In this document: piece by piece, positions 1 through 4,267 of the stretch
How positions within the stretch are numbered: the stretch's first letter is position 1
Layout of the letters: every line of letters starts with the position of its first letter
Source of the DNA: Planctomycetaceae bacterium
GTDB lineage: Bacteria; Planctomycetota; Planctomycetia; Planctomycetales; Planctomycetaceae
Assembly (NCBI GenBank): GCA_020426085.1
Contig: JAGQQP010000324.1
Coordinates: 1-5,430 of the forward strand
Reading direction: 5' to 3'
Length of the DNA: 5,430 bases
Translations under genes and position numbers: made by a program
Notes under the pieces: model-generated
What the model was told of the DNA's origin: nothing
Seen by the model: the letters and a program-made list of their open reading frames with translations, nothing else
Databases searched by the model: none

Positions 1-67
1 TAAGAACCGGAACATGCCATCATGGTCCGGGAGACAGGTGGGTCCCAGCAAACGGATCGTATTATTG

Positions 68-97
68 ATCTTAAGGCCTGTGAATAACGCCTGTCAA
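68..97 (-). promoter_or_regulatory. Possible sigma70-like promoter reading leftwards out of the window
   Basis: On the minus strand there is a perfect -35 hexamer TTGACA (92-97), an 18-nt spacer and a -10-like TAAGAT (68-73, 4 of 6 matches to TATAAT). Transcription would start near position 61 and run off the left edge. It lies just beyond the stem-loops that follow the aldehyde dehydrogenase gene, where a promoter for the next minus-strand gene would be expected. On the minus strand ATG codons at 21-23 and 18-20 open a frame to the edge (MMACSGS), but without a clear Shine-Dalgarno site, so no gene is called there. Confidence 0.35.
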
Positions 98-123
98 GGT
101 ACGATGCCGACTGAGAGACGCTT

Positions 124-160
124 TTCAATTGACTCAGCGGATTGGACCCGCTGAATTGAA
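124..160. other. Long imperfect stem-loop in the gap left of the aldehyde dehydrogenase gene
   Basis: The arms ttcaatt (124-130) plus cagcgg (135-140) pair with ccgctg (148-153) plus aattgaa (154-160). This gives 13 base pairs with a 4-nt bulge (gact, 131-134) and a 7-nt loop. The sequence to its right on the plus strand is T-rich (cttttcgctt), so it could end plus-strand transcription coming from outside the window. On the minus strand there is no T-run. It could also be a transcript-stabilising or processing structure. Its function is unknown. Confidence 0.4.
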
Positions 161-190
161 CTTTTCGCTTGATCCGGGTCAGAAAACGAG

Positions 191-231
191 AAACCCGCAA
201 GCGTTTCTACGGAAAGAACACCTGCGGGTTT
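191..231 (-). terminator. Probable transcription terminator of the aldehyde dehydrogenase gene
   Basis: A perfect 9-bp inverted repeat, aaacccgca (191-199) and tgcgggttt (223-231), encloses a 23-nt loop. The loop can itself fold through tttc (204-207) and gaaa (212-215). On the minus strand the stem is followed by TTT and then CTCGTTTTCT, a moderately T-rich tail. It starts about 35 nt past the stop codon of the dehydrogenase gene. The long loop and broken T-run make it less typical than a classic intrinsic terminator. The loop also carries an unexpected echo of the dehydrogenase C-terminal coding sequence (see findings). Confidence 0.5.
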
Positions 232-265
232 CGTACTGATTTTCGTGTTGAAGACACGTCCCTGA

Positions 266-1759
266 TTACAGAGGACGCACGACGGACAGGCTCCGCCAGT
301 AATCAAACAGAGTTTCGACTGAAAGCACGCCGCCCCCCATTCCGCTCTTGTTGATACCGCCGTAAGGGATACCGTGGGCAAAGACGTTATGTGCATTGAT
401 CCAGCTGTTGCCGGCACACATCGCTTCGGCAACACGGGCGGCCCGCGACAGATCGGACGTCCAGACACTGTTGGCCAGACCATAATCGGTGCTATTGGTC
501 ATCTCAATCGCCTGCTCTTCACTTTCAAACGGCGCCAGGAATGCCACCGGTCCGAAGATCTCTTCCCGGGCGGCCACATTGTCCAGCGTACCTGCCAGCA
601 GCGCCGGTTTGACATAATTCCCCTGATAACCGGGCACATCCGCAGCGCCCCCTTCCAGTACGCATTCAGCACCTTCGGCCTGTCCTTTTTCCAGATAGGA
701 AAGCACGCGCTGACGCTGTTTGGCATTGACCACAGGTCCCATTTGTGAAGCGTCATCCCGCTGATACCCGACCTGAACTTTCTGCAGACGGCCCACACAT
801 TCATTCACGAATTCATCGTAGATGTTTTTGTGAATCAGCCAGCGGGTGGCATCACAGCAGACCTGGCCGGTGTGGAAGGTAATCGCATTGACCAGCTTTT
901 CTGCTGTATCCGGGATATCAACATCATTGAAGACGACCGCAGCCCCCTTGCCCCCCAGTTCCAGTTTGACAGGAACCAGGTTGCGACCGCAGGCTTCCGC
1001 CACCAGACGACCGACTTCGGGAGAACCAGTGAATGACATGCGTTTCAGCTTGGGATTGGCCGACAAAGCAGCACCCGCGACGGCACCATTGCCCGGTACA
1101 ATATTAATTACGCCATCGGGAATGCCGACTTCTTTCGCAAGGCGTCCCAGGTAGATGGCCGACATTGGTGTATCTTCGGCTGGTTTGATTACCACGGTAT
1201 TGCCAGCGGCCAGCGCGGGTGCAATTCCCCAGCCGATCAACAGGAAGGGAAAGTTCCAGGGGAAGATGAATCCGCAGGCACCGTAAGGCTGACGCACGGT
1301 CCAGGCTTCGTGATTTTTCACTGCCAGTACCGAACGTCGCTGAACGTGTTGCGCCAGATCCGCGAAATAACGGACCGTGTCGACAAAGTTCTGCACATCG
1401 CCTTGCGCCTGGGCTTCGATCTTGCCGGCGTCGAGAGACTCGAGCTGGGCAATGATATGTTTCTGCTGTTCGACGGCATCCGCGAGACGATGCAGCAGTG
1501 CGCTGCGTTCGTTTTGAGGCAGTTTGGCCCAACCGGTTTTGCGGAATGCGGCGTCCGCCACATCCACAGCCATGTCCACGTCTGCTGCCTGAAAATTGAA
1601 GACTTCCGCCAGCTGTTTTCCCGAACCCGGATCGGACGTCACAAAGGTTTCGCCCCCCGTGGATTCAATCTCTTTTCCGCCGACCACTCCTCTGAGCGGT
1701 CCTCCTTCCAGAAAGGCCTGGACTTCGGGATACAGATCATTCGCAGTAGTTGTAGACAT
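266..1759 (-). CDS. NAD(P)-dependent aldehyde dehydrogenase
   Basis: This is a complete 497-residue member of the aldehyde dehydrogenase superfamily, which oxidises aldehydes to carboxylic acids with NAD(P)+ in the cytoplasm. Landmarks appear in the usual order: FPWNF at 166-170 with the oxyanion-hole Asn169; IKPAE at 191-195 with the cofactor-binding Lys192; the Rossmann loop FTGSPEVG at 243-250; the general base Glu267 in LELGG; the nucleophile in GQVC, Cys301, with a second Cys at 302; and EIFGPV at 400-405, where Glu400 binds the nicotinamide ribose. Length is normal for the family (about 480-500). The ATG start has AGGAG six bases upstream. The sequence after the nucleophile (C-C-D-A-T) and the Thr at 294 depart from the usual Cys-active-site signature. 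The gene stands alone, with about 350 bp upstream and a terminator-like stem-loop downstream. The substrate cannot be deduced; the fold resembles the broad ALDH2/betaine-aldehyde branch. No gene symbol is justified. Confidence 0.95.
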   Translation of the reverse strand: MSTTTANDLYPEVQAFLEGGPLRGVVGGKEIESTGGETFVTSDPGSGKQLAEVFNFQAADVDMAVDVADAAFRKTGWAKLPQNERSALLHRLADAVEQQKHIIAQLESLDAGKIEAQAQGDVQNFVDTVRYFADLAQHVQRRSVLAVKNHEAWTVRQPYGACGFIFPWNFPFLLIGWGIAPALAAGNTVVIKPAEDTPMSAIYLGRLAKEVGIPDGVINIVPGNGAVAGAALSANPKLKRMSFTGSPEVGRLVAEACGRNLVPVKLELGGKGAAVVFNDVDIPDTAEKLVNAITFHTGQVCCDATRWLIHKNIYDEFVNECVGRLQKVQVGYQRDDASQMGPVVNAKQRQRVLSYLEKGQAEGAECVLEGGAADVPGYQGNYVKPALLAGTLDNVAAREEIFGPVAFLAPFESEEQAIEMTNSTDYGLANSVWTSDLSRAARVAEAMCAGNSWINAHNVFAHGIPYGGINKSGMGGGVLSVETLFDYWRSLSVVRPL

Positions 1760-1765
1760 CGCGCG

Positions 1766-1770
1766 CTCCT
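1766..1770 (-). promoter_or_regulatory. Shine-Dalgarno site of the aldehyde dehydrogenase gene
   Basis: AGGAG on the minus strand, separated by six bases (CGCGCG) from the ATG at 1757-1759. It fixes the start codon of the dehydrogenase and is the clearest ribosome binding site in the window. Confidence 0.8.
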
Positions 1771-1801
1771 GTTTAATGATTTTCAGTTAAGACAGCTTCG
1801 C

Positions 1802-1841
1802 GCCCTGAACTTCAAAACATCGCCTTGTTTGATCTCAGGGC
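1802..1841 (-). promoter_or_regulatory. Stem-loop in the leader of the aldehyde dehydrogenase mRNA
   Basis: The arms gccctga (1802-1808) and tcagggc (1835-1841) form seven base pairs. After a small internal loop the stem continues with tcaaa (1812-1816) against tttga (1828-1832), plus two more pairs past a bulged A. The total is about 14 pairs, capped by a six-base loop. It lies about 40 nt upstream of the start codon, within the leader predicted from the promoter at 1888-1917. It could be a regulatory leader structure or a protein-binding inverted repeat in DNA. I do not recognise a riboswitch class. Confidence 0.4.
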
Positions 1842-1887
1842 CAGTTATGCATTTAATTCCCCGACCGCTTCCTGCTGCCGTAGTTTT

Positions 1888-1917
1888 ATCATAACCGCAA
1901 GTCCATTACGATTTAAA
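1888..1917 (-). promoter_or_regulatory. Possible promoter of the aldehyde dehydrogenase gene
   Basis: The minus strand has TATGAT (1888-1893), 5 of 6 matches to the -10 consensus. It is preceded after 18 bp by TTTAAA (1912-1917), a weak -35 match (4 of 6). The predicted start, near 1880, gives a leader of about 120 nt that includes the stem-loop at 1802-1841. The 18-bp spacing is the same as in the two better promoters of this window. The weak -35 could mean activator dependence. Confidence 0.4.
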
Positions 1918-2032
1918 CGGTAAACGCAGATTTAGTTTGACGGGTTTGCTTGGTTTGACTTTTCTGGAATTCGCCTGAACTCCCCCAAATGCCAATTCTT
2001 ACTAAAGACAGGTGTAGCGGTACGTGCCTAAA

Positions 2033-2070
2033 AGCGCTGTCTCTCCCGTGTAAGACAATCTCACAGCGCT
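2033..2070 (-). terminator. Possible terminator downstream of gene A
   Basis: An 8-bp inverted repeat, agcgctgt (2033-2040) and acagcgct (2063-2070), has a 22-nt loop. On the minus strand the second arm runs directly into TTTT and then AGGC. It lies about 40 nt after the stop codon of gene A. The stem is GC-rich, but the loop is long and the T-run short, so this is a moderate call. Confidence 0.4.
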
Positions 2071-2111
2071 CATGGTGAATTGTAAAATGACCGGCTGTCA
2101 GCAGTTGATGA

Positions 2112-2729
2112 TTAATTTTTCATCTTGGAATTCATCAACTCTGTCCTGGCATTGGAAGCCGCTTGTTGTGCCTGAAAAACACTCTTGGCCAGAGCAGGCC
2201 CCAAGCTCGGATTCGACTGCAGCCGTTGCATTTCAGTTCTGATCTTTGCTTCCGCTGCCTGATCACGTGCTTTCAGTTTTTCTTTGATCTCGCGCTCTTC
2301 CAGCTCAGAATATTCCTTAGAACGTTTGAATTTACTGATTTGATCTTCCAGATATACCGCTTCAGTAGAGGACTTTGCCATTCTGTCACCTGCCGCTTCT
2401 GCACTGGCAACATCTGTGATCGAGGCAAAAATATCAGCGGCCTCTTCCTTAAGCTCCAATTCCCTTGTGAGCATATTTTCATAATTACCGGCCAGACCTA
2501 TACTCTCGCCTACCCCTTTCCAGTCCACCATGAATATGACGGCGACCAGCACCAATGCACCGGCAGAGATCAGACCGACCTTCATCAGTGTCGCGTTATT
2601 GACGGACTGTTTCTTTTTCTTTTTACTGCTGGCACCCGGCTTCTTTTTTCTTCGGCGGGGTGACTGGTATTCTGCTTCCGGGGAACTGGATGGTCTGCGT
2701 TTTCGACGGCGGGGAGGTGGGGTATCCAA
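2112..2729 (-). CDS. Gene A: small single-pass membrane protein with Pro/Arg/Lys-rich N-terminus, short paralogue of gene B
   Basis: I do not recognise a named family. The 205-residue product starts with TPPPRRRKRRP, then about 45 residues very rich in Arg, Lys, Pro and Ser. One hydrophobic segment follows at about 50-68 (VGLISAGALVLVAVIFMV), ending in Asp-Trp. The rest is a charged helical region with coiled-coil character (heavy in Glu, Lys, Ala, about 85-195). The basic tail before the segment predicts N-in topology (positive-inside rule), leaving the helical part outside the cytoplasm. The frame could start at a TTG at 2736-2738, but that codon touches the AAGGA at 2739-2743. The TTG at 2727-2729 is nine bases from AAGGA and aligns with the start of gene B, so I chose it. 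An in-frame TAA at 2742-2744 excludes any earlier start. Similarity to B runs through the whole length: TPPPRRR, the membrane segment plus DW, the I-A/F-S motif near residue 100, and the E-x-x-R-L-x-x-x-x-x-L-G motif near 165-177. Function unknown; a membrane scaffold role is only a guess. Confidence 0.8.
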   Translation of the reverse strand: MDTPPPRRRKRRPSSSPEAEYQSPRRRKKKPGASSKKKKKQSVNNATLMKVGLISAGALVLVAVIFMVDWKGVGESIGLAGNYENMLTRELELKEEAADIFASITDVASAEAAGDRMAKSSTEAVYLEDQISKFKRSKEYSELEEREIKEKLKARDQAAEAKIRTEMQRLQSNPSLGPALAKSVFQAQQAASNARTELMNSKMKN

Positions 2730-2738
2730 AGAAATCAA

Positions 2739-2743
2739 TCCTT
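2739..2743 (-). promoter_or_regulatory. Shine-Dalgarno site that decides the TTG start of gene A
   Basis: AAGGA on the minus strand directly abuts a TTG (2736-2738), too close for use. It lies nine bases from the in-frame TTG at 2727-2729, a workable spacing. Together with the alignment to gene B this favours the downstream TTG. Confidence 0.5.
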
Positions 2744-2883
2744 ATCTCAAACTCAAGTCGACTTAGTGTGTCCGGCTTTACTGAAACAGCTCAAAGGCCA
2801 TTCGGACCGGAGTAAAGGGACTGAGTCATGTGCGGGTTAAATGTAAAGCGCTTCAGGCAACTGATGCACGAATGTTTCAATTC

Positions 2884-2913
2884 ATTCTATAAACACCCGT
2901 AACCCAAGATCAA
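2884..2913 (-). promoter_or_regulatory. Promoter of gene A (duplicated copy of the gene B promoter)
   Basis: On the minus strand: TTGATC (2908-2913), an 18-nt spacer, then TAGAAT (2884-2889; 5 of 6 to TATAAT). It aligns without gaps to the promoter at 4103-4132. The first 21 plus-strand positions of the two copies agree at 19. Predicted transcription starts near 2877, giving gene A an unusually long leader of about 150 nt. That leader contains the perfect 10-bp palindrome aagtcgactt (2755-2764). Confidence 0.65.
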
Positions 2914-2963
2914 CTCCTGGATACATCCGTTTTCACTTTGAAACTTAACAGTGCTTCACTCAA
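2884..2963 (-). repeat. Diverged direct repeat, copy 2 (upstream region of gene A)
   Basis: This segment aligns to 4103-4184 without gaps over the first 61 bases. Shared anchors at identical offsets are the promoter block, caac after the -35, ataca and ttgaaac (2938-2944, matching 4157-4163). After that a looser match continues through agNgcNtcac with a small gap. I count 33 of 42 identical positions over the first 42. Both copies have the same orientation and precede paralogous genes, so they are one duplicated upstream region. Confidence 0.65.
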
Positions 2964-2965
2964 TC

Positions 2966-3009
2966 TTCTTCCGGTTCAAAATCTCGCCTGAGCGGAAGAA
3001 CCGGGTGAA
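2966..3009 (-). pseudogene. Remnant of the 3' end of the haem-protein gene
   Basis: The minus-strand sequence here resembles the last 14 or so codons of the cytochrome-domain gene at 4268-4310. The shared pieces are GCTCAGG, GAGATT, TGAAC and GGAAG, in the same order. One base is missing relative to the intact gene. Around that gap the remnant reads SSAQA and then, in the next frame, EILNRK, against SSPAQVEILNGK in the intact gene. It sits on the correct side of the duplicated promoter of gene A, as the intact tail does for gene B. It is too short and frameshifted to be functional as protein. It also contains a possible stem-loop (ttcttccg 2966-2973 with cggaagaa 2993-3000), which may act as a 3' end structure for gene B, though without a T-run. 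Confidence 0.55.
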
Positions 3010-3018
3010 ACCAGCACT

Positions 3019-4038
3019 TTAAAAAGAGCGATTGGGGGAGGGACGTCTGGCAGGTGGTAATTGATTACGCTGCCCCATATTTCCACCTGGAACAGGTTGA
3101 GCAGTTCCCTCAATGCGTCGTCCCGTTCCAGACGAAGATGTATTCCTGACAGAAATCACATCAGGTATCCGCAGTCGATCTCGCTCTATCTTGTAATCGA
3201 AAAGCCCTTGCCCACCGAACAGACTGTTGGGGTTGTCATCGATAAAATTAACTCGCACTTTGCCGTCCGGGTAGATATCTCTGACAATACAATTCTGCCA
3301 GTCGTACCGGGAATTGATTCCCTGAATCTGCATCCCCTTCGTGATTACCGTTCCCGCAGAGACAGGTGAATAACCCTCTTTGAAGGCACCTTCTTTCGCT
3401 TTATTTATTCTCCACTCCCTAGCAAAACGGCTCCCATAAGTACGCGAGTTAACGACAAGTGTATTGATATAGTTTCCTAAACCAGACTCATCCCTGAGCC
3501 GATGGATCTCCTTTGTCAGGCGTATGGAGTGCTGACTGCGCAATTTCTGGAAGTCCCTGGCAAACTGGCTGTATTCTTCTCGCTTTTCAGGCGAAAGCTG
3601 CATCGCGGCTTCAATCTCATCCCTGTCTTCCACAATCACCCATTCATCGAATTCTGCAGAGATGATTGCCAGTTCTTTCGCGATCTCATTCAGCTGAGGT
3701 ACAGCGGCCTTTGCCTGTTCTTTATTCTCAAAAGAGGCAATCAGTTCGAGCTGCTCATTTTGATAATACTCCAGGTCTTTCAGGAGTTTGGCATGAGACC
3801 GAGACAGCCCAAAGACACCGCTGATATCATGCCAGTCCATGAAGAACAGACCGTAGATCAGAACCAGCCCCGCGACACCGAAGACAATGCCCCGGAGCAT
3901 CGACTTATTACGCTTCTTGAGAAATTTGCTGGCGGCGGTACGTCGCTTTTTCTTCGGCTCAAAGACTTCCGTTGGATTTTCTGACGAAGGTCGAGGTTTA
4001 CGACGACGACGGCGGCGGCGGGGAGGTGGAGTACTCAC
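3019..4038 (-). CDS. Gene B: single-pass membrane protein with Arg-rich N-terminus, helical stalk and Tudor/SH3-like C-terminal module
   Basis: I do not recognise a named family. The chosen GTG start gives 339 residues. Order of parts: TPPP plus seven consecutive Arg codons (residues 3-13), a basic Ser/Pro-rich tail to about 47, one membrane segment at 48-67 ending in Asp-Trp (68-69), and a long charged helical region at about 75-215. Next comes a beta-rich stretch at about 230-292, with a W-x-x-C-x-V core, PDGKVRVNFID and RDRLRIP, reminiscent of Tudor/agenet or SH3-like barrels. The last 40 residues are Gly/Pro/Arg-rich and probably disordered. The basic tail implies N-in topology, with stalk and barrel outside the cytoplasm. 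The frame stays open upstream to a GTG at 4099-4101, but that codon lies at the predicted transcription start. The GTG at 4036-4038 aligns with the start of paralogue A. There is no clear Shine-Dalgarno site. The Arg tract is a near-perfect CGN trinucleotide run (about 4001-4022), a possible slippage site. Role unknown; membrane anchoring or scaffolding is a guess. Confidence 0.8.
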   Translation of the reverse strand: MSTPPPRRRRRRRKPRPSSENPTEVFEPKKKRRTAASKFLKKRNKSMLRGIVFGVAGLVLIYGLFFMDWHDISGVFGLSRSHAKLLKDLEYYQNEQLELIASFENKEQAKAAVPQLNEIAKELAIISAEFDEWVIVEDRDEIEAAMQLSPEKREEYSQFARDFQKLRSQHSIRLTKEIHRLRDESGLGNYINTLVVNSRTYGSRFAREWRINKAKEGAFKEGYSPVSAGTVITKGMQIQGINSRYDWQNCIVRDIYPDGKVRVNFIDDNPNSLFGGQGLFDYKIERDRLRIPDVISVRNTSSSGTGRRIEGTAQPVPGGNMGQRNQLPPARRPSPNRSF

Positions 4039-4102
4039 AGAGAGAACACTTTCATCCAGACGCGATTCAACTTGAAAACCAATGATCAAGTGATACGGCA
4101 CT

Positions 4103-4132
4103 ATTCTATATACACCCGTAGCCGCAGGTCAA
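4103..4132 (-). promoter_or_regulatory. Promoter of gene B
   Basis: On the minus strand: TTGACC (4127-4132; 5 of 6 to TTGACA), an 18-nt spacer and TAGAAT (4103-4108; 5 of 6 to TATAAT), within TATATAGAATA. The expected transcription start is near 4096, leaving a leader of about 58 nt before the GTG at 4036-4038. The spacer holds TACGGGTGT, which is conserved in the gene A copy. It may be part of an operator or an extended spacer signal. Confidence 0.7.
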
Positions 4133-4184
4133 CAATTGAATACACTGCACGGCGAATTGAAACGCTGGAGCGCATCACATTCAA
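4103..4184 (-). repeat. Diverged direct repeat, copy 1 (upstream region of gene B)
   Basis: This is the partner of 2884-2963. The block includes the promoter, ataca and ttgaaac (4157-4163). About 80 bases between 4185 and the haem-gene stop at 4268 have no counterpart in copy 2, where the haem-tail remnant follows at once. Copy 2 has therefore probably lost that piece, or copy 1 gained it. That extra piece contains only two very short hairpins (4238-4248 and 4253-4264), possibly part of a weak 3' end for the haem gene. Confidence 0.6.
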
Positions 4185-4267
4185 CCATAGCATCTCTCGA
4201 TCGATTAGACTTGGTTCAGATAGACCGGGAGACGCTACCGTAAAACGGGATACCGTCACGACGGATT

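Larger units (their letters stand above)
1760..2111. other. 352-bp intergenic region between gene A and the aldehyde dehydrogenase
   Basis: I see no protein-coding gene here on either strand. A plus-strand frame that runs into it from inside the dehydrogenase gene (1310-1894) is an antisense shadow with no recognisable protein features. The gap holds, in minus-strand order, a terminator-like inverted repeat (2070-2033), a possible promoter (1917-1888), a leader hairpin (1841-1802) and the Shine-Dalgarno site of the dehydrogenase. The stretch from about 1918 to 2030 shows nothing I can name. Confidence 0.6.

Noticed and set aside
2..154. Plus-strand frame open from the left edge, ending at TGA 152-154
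   Set aside because: About 50 codons with no recognisable features; part of its 3' end lies inside a stem-loop. It cannot be told from chance.
94..483. Minus-strand open frame of 129 codons overlapping the 3' end of the aldehyde dehydrogenase
   Set aside because: Most of it lies in another frame of the clear dehydrogenase gene and its composition is not protein-like. Only its GVLSVETL segment is of interest, and that is reported as a finding.
1310..1894. Plus-strand open frame of 194 codons antisense to the aldehyde dehydrogenase 5' half
   Set aside because: It is a mirror of a strongly supported gene, has no recognisable domain and has an unusual Cys/His/Phe-rich composition typical of antisense frames.
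2791..2829. 12-codon leader peptide upstream of gene A
   Set aside because: It has no Shine-Dalgarno site, no codon bias and no attenuator-like structure, so it is not called as a gene.
2966..3000. Intrinsic terminator for gene B at ttcttccg/cggaagaa
   Set aside because: The stem is possible, but no T-run follows on the minus strand. Similarity to the haem-gene tail explains the sequence better.
3502..3984. Plus-strand open frame of 160 codons antisense to gene B
   Set aside because: Gene B has a paralogue, a membrane segment and its own promoter on the other strand. The antisense frame has no such support.
4001..4022. Trinucleotide tract of CGN repeats as a stand-alone microsatellite
   Set aside because: It encodes the Arg run of gene B in frame and is explained by the protein sequence, so it is noted there only.
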